Shown here: piece by piece, positions 10,895 to 38,660 of the stretch
How positions within the stretch are numbered: position 1 is the stretch's first letter
Layout of the letters: each line of letters begins with the position of its first letter
From: Ascidia mentula
Taxonomy: Eukaryota; Chordata; Ascidiacea; Phlebobranchia; Ascidiidae
Length of the DNA stretch: 64,000 bases
Direction of reading: 5' to 3'
Assembly (NCBI GenBank): GCA_947561715.1
Contig: OX387198.1
Location: forward strand, 1-64,000
Notes under the pieces: generated by a model
Databases searched by the model: none
What the model was told of the DNA's origin: nothing
What the model saw: the letters and a program-made list of their open reading frames with translations, nothing else
Position numbers and translations under genes: made by a program

Positions 10895-13800
10895 TCAAAC
10901 AATTGTTGTTCCAAAACTTGTAAACCTTCTAAAATCTGTATCTCTAATACTCAAACCGAGAGAATGCGTAATAACATCAACAGCAACAGATGTCGTTGAT
11001 CGTGATTCTTCTTTGCTTCCAAGTTTGGGGTTCACTTCAACTAAATCCATTGCACTGAGGCACCCGGTCCTCGCTACTTCCTCACTTACGTACATCGCTT
11101 CACGATAAGTCAATCCACCAAGGACTGTCACAAATATAATCATATGTAAATATCGGATTGTGATTTCATATCTGTGATCATTTTACTGAAGAAAGTTTTG
11201 ACAAATATTTTTAACTTTTCCACTTTATTAAATTTGTAAAAATAAAACATGCTATGCAGTAGGTTTTTGAAAACCTTTTGTTTAAAATTGACAAATTAAG
11301 ATTTACAGCTTAAATGCTTTTCATGCTATGCAGAATGCTTTTGTCTGCAGTTCCCAATGATCATTATGGCACTTTTGCATATATACGATGTATTTATTTT
11401 GCAAAAACTTCTAGCAATCTTAAGTAAGAGTACTAGACCATAAATTATATTCATTTAGGGTCAAACATTGATAACATGCGAACATACCTGGTGTCCCAGT
11501 CGATCCACATATACCAGGGTCAACTGCATCTATGTCGTAACTCAAATGGATTGGTCGGTTTCCACTATAAAGCCACAAACTGTTATAACTTCTGTAAGTG
11601 ATGCAATATGTAGTAGAAATAAGAGTGTGAGAATCACCTTGGGTTAATCATGTCAAGCAACTTTTCCATACAATGAGCGATCCCATTTCGATCAATTTCC
11701 CGTATACTGCAGTGAGGTATGTTGAATCGCTTCAGAATTGCACTGAAATATATATTACATTAAACCAACTCAAGCGTGACTATTAAGATAACAAGTGCAT
11801 TGAATACGGGTAATACCCTAGTTAACAAAACTTATGTTCTTGTTCCAACTTACATCTCGCCAGGATCAATGTCTCTGATTGCAAGAAATCCCACATTCGA
11901 CGAAGCCACGCTGACAAATAAACCAGTGGTTTACCATAGAGATATTATGTACAGGAAAATAATTTATTTGCTTTCATGTAAAAACTTTGCCGTTGCATAG
12001 TTAGCCCTGTTTACATGGACGTCTAAACAAAGTGGGTTCGCGGCCCGCTTCCCACCATTATCGGAAAAAGCGTTACGCATCACAGCCCAAGCTAGTTCGG
12101 AAGCGGTTTCGGCGAACTAGCTTAATAGGGTTGATTCAGAAGCTAATTGAGCGAACTAGCTTCTTTTTTGCCTATTATCTGATCGAAAATTATGGCGGCA
12201 AAGTCACGTTTGGTTAGATTTCCGTCACGAATGCGAGTTAAATGTGAGTAAAAATGTGCTGCGACTTAGACATTCGGAATGAATCACCTGAAGACAATTG
12301 ACTGCAAAAGAATGCTGATGCTATGATAGAAAGACTATTTTTATGAAGTGTGTGTTGTTGCTATGTTTTTGTGTTTCACAACTTCTTACCTCTAGCACAC
12401 ATACAAAACAATTCAATTAACATATGTGCAAAAAAGCCATAATATTGCAAAGCTGCAGACAGGGTGTGTACACGCACTGTTTCGACCTGTAAGGTCTCAT
12501 CAGTGCAGCTGTTGAGTGGCACTGTGCTAGCGAAAGGTACCACAAAGTGGAAACTAGTGTGCCTGCTAGTGTGAAAGCTAGCACAGTGCCACTCAACAGC
12601 TGCACTGATGAGACCTTACAGGTCGAAACAGTGCGTGTACACACCCTGTCTGCAATTCAATTAACGTTTTCTGAAATAGTGCTTTTAATTAACTATCATG
12701 TATGTCCAAAAGCCAGCAAAAATGAGTAGATGAAAAGTATTGAACAAATCTCTCAGTGACAAATTGCAGTAAATCACCACAACCAGCTTTTAGTTACATA
12801 TAGCACAGACATGGACTGCGAAAATAATAATTTGATTCACGCATAAATTAGGTTTTGTTTCCTCACAAACAAGCATTAGTTTGAAATTGGCAAATGACCT
12901 GATGTAAAACAAAAACTACATATCTGGAAGGGTGCAGTCATTCCAAGCACACAATCACCTTTGCGAAAAGGTCGCCCAAATCTTCGGCTTAGAGAATGCT
13001 TTGCACCAGGATGTAACAAAAGCAAATACTTTTCTCAAACCGGCATCGTTTTTAATGATCATGAACTACAACAGTCATTTCACTACAAACCCCATTTTGC
13101 AAAAACATCATAGCATGTAAATTGAGGCCCGAAGGTCGCTCGTTGTGGTCTGTTACTTCTTCATGGTTCACTGGCGCAAGCTCGCTCGTAAAACCATTTC
13201 ATGTAAACAGGGCTAATGACACTTAAACGGATAAAATAAACGTAAATATTAATTGGCCTCCACATCTTTAGGTTTGGTTTGTATCATGGTAAAACTGATT
13301 AAAGCAATTACGTATTTTGATGACAAAAAAAGAGTAAACAAGTCCTTACCATGGCTTGCACCAATCAAACTGCGGGGTGTCCAATCTCTGTAAAAGCGAA
13401 AACTTCGTGTAACCCAACGCCGAATTGTTAACTGTTCCTAAATATCTACATATTACATTCAAGAAAAGTTACCCGACTTTCAAGGTCATGAATAAGAAAA
13501 TGTAGCGGCATCCCATGAATGTTCCCTGTTGGTGACGTTTTGTGTGTATTGAGATCAGTATGTGCATCCACCCATAACACGCTTAAATTGGGACGCACTG
13601 AAGCGTGACCGGATATTGTCCCGATAGCCATGCTGTGGAAAGTTTACTTTAAATCAGGCGAAGTTAAACAAATGCTTAAACTGACCTGTGGTCGCCGCCC
13701 AACGTTACACAAATATCACTTGAGCGCAAAACTTTGGCAACAGACTTTGATATCTAAAGAACGCAACATTTCGTGAGAAAAATGAATGAAACAGACAGGG

Positions 13801-14258
13801 AAATTTACCTCATAATTAAACTGTGCATTTTCATTTAGGTTTTTCAGGTTAGTTTCTTCCACCGTCGAATACACCTTTGTGTCGGTGCGCTGGAGGTTGA
13901 CATTTCCCCAATCTTTGACCTTCAAACCTGCCAAATAGTTTGGTTCACTAAAATTGACTCACTGATATAACCACAAGGTACTGACCCTCGTGGCTGTGCA
14001 GTTTTTCAAATAAGCCAGCATTTCTAATCGCATCGGGTCCAAATTGTACACCGCCATGTTGCTGTGATAACACACACGTGTTAGCGCCTGTATTAAGTAC
14101 GTCATGTTTGGTCCAACCTGGCCTAAATGCATTGGAGCTCCGATAACTCCAACTTTTACTTGGTTCCTTCTGTTTGCTGCTGAAAAGTTTCTTACAACAT
14201 AATTCACATTTCCGGCTGCTGATTTTCCTACAATTCTTATAAATAACTTGGTTTGCAT
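10895..14258 (-). CDS. ARG: Arginase, probably mitochondrial (ARG2-like)
   Basis: Hydrolyses arginine to ornithine and urea at a two-manganese centre. Ten exons can be joined in phase: 14,258-14,118; 14,061-13,986; 13,927-13,809; 13,753-13,686; 13,632-13,473; 13,387-13,350; 11,910-11,854; 11,742-11,638; 11,579-11,488; 11,124-10,895. Together they give 1086 nt, or 361 residues, close to vertebrate ARG2. All six metal ligands are present in GGDHS, WVDAHTD and SYDIDAVDP. Other family blocks are [24 protein letters not shown]-like AIRDIDPGE and GGLTYREA. The start chosen is the only upstream in-frame ATG. It gives an N-terminus ([16 protein letters not shown]...) rich in Lys and Arg without acidic residues, like a mitochondrial presequence. 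The 1.4-kb intron between 11,911 and 13,349 holds nested mobile DNA. The match to the family is strong; which paralogue it is stays open. Confidence 0.95.
12422..12652. mobile_element. Short fold-back retroelement carrying two hammerhead ribozymes
   Basis: The insertion is bounded by an exact 13-bp direct repeat, CAATTCAATTAAC, at 12,409-12,421 and 12,653-12,665. This is read as a target-site duplication. Inside, a perfect 78-bp inverted repeat (12,454-12,531 and 12,577-12,654) flanks a 45-bp loop. Each arm contains a complete type I hammerhead ribozyme, on opposite strands. The right end of the insertion lies two bases past the predicted cleavage site. No protein is encoded. The closest known things are non-autonomous Penelope-like terminal repeats and retrozymes, both of which carry hammerheads. 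The fold-back arrangement is like that of the intact Penelope-like element at 38-42 kb. Confidence 0.8.
12451..12510 (-). ncRNA. Hammerhead ribozyme, type I (left arm)
   Basis: Read on the minus strand: stem I strand AGCTGCA (12,510-12,504), core CTGATGA (12,503-12,497), stem II GACCT/AGGTC with a TAC loop, core GAAA (12,483-12,480), stem III beginning ACAG and closing CTGT, cleavage base C in a GTC triplet (12,460-12,458), and stem I return strand TGCAGCT (12,457-12,451). Every invariant position of the hammerhead core is present, and stem I pairs over seven bases. Stem III is long, with an inner GTG/CAC hairpin, so the RNA could fold as a monomer. Self-cleavage is predicted, not shown. Confidence 0.85.
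12597..12656 (+). ncRNA. Hammerhead ribozyme, type I (right arm)
   Basis: A plus-strand copy identical to the left arm across the core: CTGATGA 12,605-12,611, stem II 12,612-12,624, GAAA 12,625-12,628, stem III 12,628-12,649, predicted cleavage after C 12,650. Just past the cleavage site the sequence runs into the target duplication (TGCAATTC in place of TGCAGCTT). Only four stem I pairs therefore remain in genomic context, and this copy should cleave less well than the left one. Confidence 0.75.
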
Positions 14259-15974
14259 TGATTTGGTTTTATCTGTGGTGATTTGCACCTAAACAATATC
14301 CTTGACCAGCATCAAACGCGCAAATAGTCTGAATATTACCAGTAAAAAGCAGGAACTCGTGTCCATACACCATAAACATAATAACTCTTAAAGCACAGAG
14401 GAAATGCGTCAACCTCTTGCCAGATCTGTTTACAACATTCACAATGGGCTACACGCCTCTACAACCACGCCCAGTAAATTGACCAATCAAAACACACCGA
14501 CAAAAAAACACAAAACGGTGCCATTTGTCAGCGCAATTTTGAGAAAAAGGGATTCACGCTGTTTAATCTTATGGTGACGTAACACAGCCCCCATAGTTGG
14601 GCAATTGTTACATCATATTGATAAAAGGTCAATACTTTTGTATTGCTTCTGTTATGAAGATATAAATATTTAAGTTGCACAAATTAATCGTTTGTTGGTT
14701 TAGCACCGTCGACATCGAATTGTTGGGTTCCTACGATTTTAACCAAGATGCTTATTTTGTTTTCAATTTGCAGCTGTAACATGTTAAAATTAAGGTAATT
14801 GATCAGAAAACATAACAAACGGTCTAAAATGCCAAACCTCAAATTCGAATTTAAATATGATGCACAACCGACCTCAACAAACGCACAACCTCAACTGTAG
14901 ACAATGTTTTGCTACGTCATTGTCCTTTAATCACTCCATCATTTTTTTTCATCAAATTTGATATCATGGGCGTCCACCGTCAAATAAAAGGACTGAAAGG
15001 CCAGTGGCGTGGCGATCAGCGACCTCCCGTAACTTGAGACGCACAGACAACGAAACATTACATCATGTCATACAAGGTAGTACAGCGGGTACTCTTTCAT
15101 TTGTTTCTTAATTCTCTTACAGAATTTCCGTTACGCATGATTTACCAGCAGATAGAAACTCAAAAAGTTACTTCAGACTTTTGCAAATTAAAGTTATTTG
15201 AATTTAAACCTCACATTATTCTAACCTTGTGACATCTGTTAATTCAAATTGTTTGTAGAATTGTATGTTATTGAGTAATGAGATCTTGCATGACGACTAC
15301 AATATCAAAACATCAGTTATTTTTTGTCAGGGAATTGCAACCACAAGGGGTCTAAAAAAAGTGTTCAATAAAACATGGCCGTATTTTGAAACAAGGGATA
15401 ATTATTAGTTTTCCAAAAAATAAACTCAATGCACATCTAAACTTATTTTCCTCCACACCTCAAACATCGAATTTCTCTTGGTGGCATACTACCATTCGAG
15501 TACAACATGTTAAAACAACATTTCGATAGCAGTCGGGCATATTTTACATCATTTTGTTGGCTCCTATAAACGTCGCAGATACAACTTTACGTTACTAACA
15601 TACTGTTTGAGAAATAATTTATTTTAAAACAATTTGCGCAAAACAATTTTCAAGAGCTGTGATAAAAAAATTTGATACTGATTGTTTTGATTATTATGAC
15701 TTTCCAAATGAAAAAATTAAGAGGTAAAAATGGTTTCTTCATATTACGGCGAAGAATAAGTTGTAAATCAAACAGTACGCACTGCATTTAAATCTCGTGA
15801 ACCGTTGTGTGTGTAGTGCCACACAATAGTTGCCATTATTCAAGGTGCAACAAAATGAAAGCTATTTCATTTAAAAATTAAATATCTACACGCTCCAGAT
15901 AAAAATTCCAGTACAATTCAAACTATGTTGGACTTCATAGAAATAACACAAGATGTGGCAAATCTCGAGCGCCA
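14259..15974. other. Intergenic region between arginase and UGP2
   Basis: About 1.7 kb of AT-rich sequence upstream of arginase and downstream of UGP2, both on the minus strand. It should contain the arginase promoter and the UGP2 3' UTR. A GTGACGTAAC (CRE-like) element lies near 14,573-14,582. No coding exon or repeat is evident. Confidence 0.4.
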
Positions 15975-19768
<3,794 letters not shown>

Positions 19769-20491
19769 ATTGTGGCAGAAATACGAAATAGCAGCAGAAG
19801 GAATCCCGGTTTTGCAATCTCACACGTTTTACGTCGTGATACATGCTTTTATACAGTTCTCTGCTATAAGTTCGACTGCCTGAGGCTATGGACTGGTTGT
19901 GGTTGTGACGCGTCTGACTTGTCCAGCAGCCTAGTTACACTACGCGGTGGGAAGTTGTTGACGCTTTTTACACGTATCCAAGTAAACTTTTCACCTAGTT
20001 ATGACATACGTGGATCGCCCCAAGGCCACCCGTTGTTTTTGTTAGGAATCAACAAAATATCGCCGCCAAAGTTATAAGAATGGAAATATGTATTGGTCTT
20101 ACAGAAAAATTTGGAAGCGAATTTAATACGTATTGGTCTAAACATAACATGTCCGAAGAACAGTAAGATTTCATTCCTGATGATGCAATGTGTGAATCGC
20201 GTATACAGAAATTATGATAAACAAAGCAATCCAATTATTTCCATCGGTTAAAACTAACCAATCAAATCCGTTAGCGTAAGACACGCTTTACTGGAAAAAC
20301 CAGATTTTCTTCATTAACGTGCCTTCGTCACAGCTTGTTTCGTATTGGACTGTTTTGTGGGCGTGTCTTATATTGACTGAGTGCGAACACTCCCGCACAA
20401 TAATTGAAATGAAATCTCTGTCACTTATTCGTCTGAGACCAACATATGGTCTAAAATATTAAGCATTGTCTAACAGGGTTGTAAAACCATA
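19769..20491. other. UGP2 5' flank and region up to the small gene
   Basis: Holds the presumed UGP2 5' UTR and promoter (transcription runs leftward from about 19.8 kb). No coding exon or repeat is recognised. The 3' end of the neighbouring small gene also faces this region. Confidence 0.35.
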
Positions 20492-21021
20492 TTATTCGAT
20501 GGCGGTTATAATCTCTTGTGCAGTTTCGACAACCTCTAACTTAGTGCTGGTAACTGCAAGAAATTATATATTTTACCAGACAAATATTTCTTTACCTTAA
20601 ATACTTCCGACATTTAGCGAAATAACAATTGTGTCCAACAGCGGATACGAATCAATAGTAGCGTTGTCATAAAACTGAATACCTGATAAATCGTCGGTGT
20701 CAGTTGTGTTGGGAATTACTGTTATCCTATCAGCAGCTTCGCTCAAAGCAGTTTTATGAGCAACACCGTTCACGAGTCGATCTCCACCATTCAAATCCAG
20801 CATAGTTTTCTGCCTTGTTTGATCTTGTGGGCTTGAGCAAACAGCAGGAAAGTTTGGAAGCCAATCCAGTCGGTAATCAACCAAGCTGAATGAATTTGGG
20901 CAATTATTTTCACACCACAGTGCGAAACTATAACCTATATAACTCAATAAATGTTCGTTTGTTTTGCAATTCTTGATGCGGATAATTAAGTCTCCTTACC
21001 AAAGATACTAACGAACCTCAT
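20492..21021 (-). CDS. Predicted small secreted protein, unknown family
   Basis: Three exons join in phase to 414 nt (137 residues). Exon 1 is 21,021-21,000 (MRFVSIF, donor G|GTAAGG). Exon 2 is 20,934-20,605 (acceptor TATATAG, donor GAA|GTATTT). Exon 3 is 20,553-20,492 (acceptor TTTCTTGCAG, ending ITAIE and TAA). The first 15 residues, MRFVSIFGYSFALWC, have a basic residue followed by a hydrophobic run, like a signal peptide. After them come a few cysteines and an acidic, Thr/Asp-rich part (NTTDTDDLSGIQF). If the exon 2 donor is not used, translation stops at a TAA ten bases further on, giving a form about 20 residues shorter. No known domain is recognised. The model is an inference from splice signals and phase. 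Confidence 0.4.
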
Positions 21022-22021
21022 AAACTACTGATGCCGTCTAAACATTTGAGCTGTTTCTGTGTAGATTGCTTATTATCTGGTTCACAATCAGCCAAGTTGT
21101 TGACAAAATATTTGACATAAACACAATATTTTGTCAACAAACTTCGTGCTTAGCGTAAAGTAAACCAACACAAAACCATCAACGGACAGTTTAATTGTTA
21201 TGAATCAACTGGTTCGAAACCCAACAAATAGCGGAAATCGTACAACGTTAATCCTGCCATAGGTTCTTCCTATGAAGCACCGCGGATTAAACACAGTTGT
21301 GTGTTTGGGGCGGTAAAATTTCACGATCCTGCTTTCGTCACGGTTGACGCCTTGAAAACAAGCAGTTTGTAGGAGAAATGTCAACATAAAAACTTGACGC
21401 CCTTTCTACAAATGACACACAATGCCTTCTATCTGTCCGAAGAATTTTCATGTGAATTGACTGCACGTTATTGTGGTAAGTTTGAAATTTTCCTGCTTAT
21501 TGGTAACCAGACATCTGTGTATCAGATATTTTTCCTCTGTTTTTGGAATGAATACGGTTTACGGATGTTCACATTAACATCTCCCTACGCAACGCTTCGG
21601 CCACGTGAACGCATGCCATTAATCCTTGCACTTGCACCACAGCGGGGTGGGTGGGGGAGGTTCGTGTTGGACGCAGCTTCTATGTATTTGTGGCAATATT
21701 GAAACATGATCCGAGCAACCCAAACATATCGCCTGATGTAAGCAACACGTGTTCCGATAAGTCAAACAAAGATGAGACGTTCCATCACCAGTATTTCACA
21801 CAAACGCTGGAACATGGTCTGCTATTGCGTTCATGCTACTCAACGCTACTGGCACATGGATGTGTATAACACGTTCAAACAGTTACATTTTGCAAGCTGT
21901 TGTATTAATGGCACCAAACATATTTGCATTTTAAAACAAATCCGCTATATAATGAGTTCATGAACAATTTTCCTATGTTTCCACCATTCTATGAAAAGTG
22001 CAGCATTTACAATATGACGCT
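21022..22021. other. Intergenic region between the small gene and EPRS
   Basis: Downstream of EPRS and upstream of the small gene. A possible plus-strand first exon, MTHNAFYLSEEFSCELTARY at about 21,412-21,474, ends in a strong donor TGTG|GTAAGTTT, but no partner exon is found. On the minus strand a 60-codon ATG frame (21,387-21,205) starts with the hydrophobic MLTFLLQTACFQG, with no further support. A GGTTCGAAACCC string at about 21,210 is not part of a tRNA. Confidence 0.3.
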
Positions 22022-36164
<14,143 letters not shown>

Positions 36165-36694
36165 GCTTCCTAAACTTGATTTTGCAGCAAATTTTATTCT
36201 GTGGTTAAACCTGCATAATGGGATCAACAATCAAGAAGCAAGCAAGAGATTTTCCAAAGTAAACTTAATTCATGCAACACTACAGACAGACTACAGTAAC
36301 TTCATGATTAAAGAAGGAAAGACTAGACTTGCTTTTATACAAACACATAATTATGATGCAACTTGTTTGTAATGTTGGATGAGACAATTGAAAAGATACA
36401 AGAACCATGTTTAGTGAATGATGCAACTTTGCTACAACCATCACCTGTGGGTTAAACAACTTTCTGTGCATTCAGAAAATATCACACATGTGGTGCGTGT
36501 TTACCCAGCCGTAATGTGAAACCAACCATGAGAAGGGACTGTTACGTCACAAAATTGGTTTATTGAAAAAGGTGAATGTGTAATAATTGCAGCTGTTGCG
36601 TCACAATAAGACAAAACAAACATAAAATTCATGGTTTTAAACATTAAATTTGTCTTTTTTAAGTTGATTGTTTTCTGCCTCTACAAGAGTCTTA
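36165..36694. promoter_or_regulatory. Shared divergent promoter region of EPRS and STOM
   Basis: The 530 bp between the two start codons must contain both promoters. Two copies of a GTTNCGTCAC motif (36,541-36,550 and 36,595-36,604) are CRE-like sites. An ATTGG (inverted CCAAT box) lies between them at 36,554-36,558. No TATA box stands out, as is usual for housekeeping bidirectional promoters. The assignment is positional plus motif-based. Confidence 0.5.
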
Positions 36695-37543
36695 ATGCAA
36701 AAAGTTCATCCAGCAACCGACCCAAGAATGCAAGAAAATCGGCAACAGCATCAGATATCCGAAGGTGGTGGGGGCGGAGTTGGGTTGTGTGGATATATTT
36801 TAATGGCAATATCTGTTCTTTTCATAATTGCTACTTTTCCGGTTTCGATCTGGGGTTGCGTCAAAGTTGTACAAGAGTATGAGAGGGCGGTAATCTTCCG
36901 ACTCGGTCGTTTACTTGGAGGAGCGAAAGGTCCTGGAATATTTTTTATTATACCATGTACCGACAATTACAGCCAGATAGATTTAAGAACGAAGTCCTTC
37001 GATGTTCCACCTCAAGAAATTCTTACCAAGGACAGCGTCACCGTTGCCATGGACGCCGTTGTGTATTACCGTGTACGTGACGCAACAATGGCTGTCGCTA
37101 ACGTGGAGAACGCGGACGGAGCGACGCGCCTTTTGGCTCAAACGACCTTGAGAAATATGTTGGGGACAAAAAGCCTCGCAGAAATTTTAACAGACCGTGA
37201 TCATATCGCTCATGGGATGTTGGAAATTCTCGACCAAGCTACTGACGTATGGGGAATCACCGTTGAGAGGATAGAAATAAAAGATGTTCGACTTCCTCAT
37301 CAACTTCAACGAGCGATGGCCGCAGAAGCCGAAGCTACAAGAGAAGCAAAAGCGAAAGTGATTGCTGCCGAGGGGGAGATGCAAGCGTCCATTAAGCTCA
37401 AGGAAGCCGCCGATATTCTTTCAGGCTCGCCCAACGCTCTACAACTTAGATATTTACAAACATTAACATCAATCAGCGCTGAAAAAAATTCAACAATTGT
37501 GTTCCCGCTTCCAATTGAAATGCTTGCAGCCATGAAAAAGTAA
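36695..37543 (+). CDS. STOM: Stomatin-family membrane protein, intronless
   Basis: Stomatins are monotopic membrane proteins that form cholesterol-rich oligomers and regulate channels and transporters. The start is the ATG at 36,695; no ATG lies further upstream in the open frame. The protein of 282 residues has a Gly-rich N-terminal tail, one hydrophobic hairpin (about residues 33-55, ILMAISVLFIIATFPVSIWG) and the SPHB/PHB domain (VVQEYERAVIFRLGRL, GPGIFFIIPCTD, VDLRT-like IDLRTKSFDVPPQEILTKD, VTVAMDAVVYYRV). A coiled-coil region (RAMAAEAEATREAKAKVIA) and the C-terminal STIVFPLPIEML oligomerisation segment follow. The coding region has no intron, unlike vertebrate STOM genes, which suggests either a retrocopy origin or intron loss. 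A short pyrimidine-rich run ending in AG just before the ATG could be a splice or trans-splice acceptor. It is divergent from EPRS. Confidence 0.95.
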   Translation: MQKVHPATDPRMQENRQQHQISEGGGGGVGLCGYILMAISVLFIIATFPVSIWGCVKVVQEYERAVIFRLGRLLGGAKGPGIFFIIPCTDNYSQIDLRTKSFDVPPQEILTKDSVTVAMDAVVYYRVRDATMAVANVENADGATRLLAQTTLRNMLGTKSLAEILTDRDHIAHGMLEILDQATDVWGITVERIEIKDVRLPHQLQRAMAAEAEATREAKAKVIAAEGEMQASIKLKEAADILSGSPNALQLRYLQTLTSISAEKNSTIVFPLPIEMLAAMKK

Positions 37544-37579
37544 TGTAGATGATATATATTGGATGTAGATTCGACAGAA

Positions 37580-37585
37580 AATAAA
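37580..37585 (+). terminator. Poly(A) signal of STOM
   Basis: AATAAA 37 bases after the STOM stop codon, on the coding strand. This would give a very short 3' UTR. Confidence 0.6.
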
Positions 37586-37924
37586 CATTAAAATTAGTTC
37601 GATATTTTGGTTTTTGTGAACTTGTCAAACGCGGTCGCGAATCAATATTTCCAGGGTTTAAAAATGTATCATGTTGCAATCACATGACAAGGCAGAACCG
37701 ACTTAATGCAAAATGGTGATCTCAGCTATCACATTTTGATTTTTAAAATCATTGGCACCTCAGCCAAGGCATTGCACCCAAGCTGGATCAGTCACTTTTT
37801 GTATATCGATACGTGTGATGAGGACTTAATTATGAGCATCTCTGGGTGCCTATGAAAATACAATAAACAACACCGGATCGGTGAACCAAGCCACCCTGGT
37901 AGGCTGTCGATCGATACCGTATCT

Positions 37925-38629
37925 GTAGTAGCTGAGTAAAACTTTTAAATCAATCTTTCAGACAGCTCTTTTAAAGATGTTTTTATTTTTGTCAGAAAAA
38001 TATATTTCGCCCTGAAAAGGGCATCATCAGTTTCTGCAAAGTGTATAAAACAGCGTAAAATAACGAAGTAGAAGTCTGCCACATTAAGGAAAGTACCTTG
38101 ATAAAAATTAAAAAAATTAAAAATTAGATAATGCAAATAAAAACCTGGATATGTAAGAAAAGAACTAGTAACTGACTGCCAGTATAATTCCAACAAAAAA
38201 TATGTCGCCCAAAACCTGACAAAACTCGCGAGCAAGTCCAACATCTAAATGTACACGTCACACGATATACGACGCCAAAAAATGCAACGAACCGTAAAGA
38301 GGAAAAAACACTACAAAGAAGGGAACACGAGGTTCGAACTTTTGAGCCTTTAGGCGGACAATGATTGTTGCCAGTGCACGCAATCGTGACGACATAAAAC
38401 GCTACAGCAAAACACGAAGAGCAATTGAAAACAAACAAGGCACATTGCAAATATACTATTTGCACACAGGTGTGATCATACTCTGCACGTTGATCTGTGC
38501 CCGTGTCCTATGCAACCACATATCCTCATATATATCCAAATTCTCTGCAGACGGTTTGTGCACGAATGTCACACTGTAACAGCGTGATAATGAGGGTTTC
38601 TGGTGGAAAAGATGAGTATGCTTTGTTTT
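37925..38629 (-). repeat. Left inverted terminal copy (pLTR) of the Penelope-like element
   Basis: The exact mirror of 41,253-41,957. It contains, in reverse orientation, the last 57 codons of the ORF, its stop, the 3' untranslated part and the hammerhead-like module (CTGATGA at 38,030-38,024, minus strand). The boundary with the ORF side is sharp at 38,629/38,630. Confidence 0.93.
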
Positions 38630-38660
38630 ACTAAAAAAATATGAGTTTTTAAGAAGATGC

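Larger units (their letters stand above)
12001..13216. mobile_element. Terminal-inverted-repeat insertion in an arginase intron
   Basis: A perfect 17-bp inverted repeat, TTAGCCCTGTTTACATG at 12,001-12,017 and its complement at 13,200-13,216, bounds 1.2 kb that lies wholly inside the large arginase intron. No transposase frame is seen, so this would be a non-autonomous DNA transposon. A TA dinucleotide at each end could be the target duplication (Tc1/mariner-type), but the repeats could equally be read as TTA...TAA (Harbinger-type). The hammerhead element at 12,422-12,652 sits inside it and is therefore younger. Confidence 0.55.

Noticed and set aside
21205-21225. GGTTCGAAACCC, a tRNA B-box-like string
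   Set aside because: No A box at the proper distance, no acceptor stem and no cloverleaf in the flanking 80 bases.
38325-38350. GAGGTTCGAACTT string in the Penelope-like terminal copy (tRNA or SINE promoter?)
   Set aside because: No matching A box or tRNA fold. It is part of the pLTR.
38361-38579. Open frame identical to one at 41,303-41,521 on the other strand, suggesting a duplicated small gene
   Set aside because: Explained fully by the 705-bp inverted repeat; it is antisense to the end of the Penelope-like ORF.
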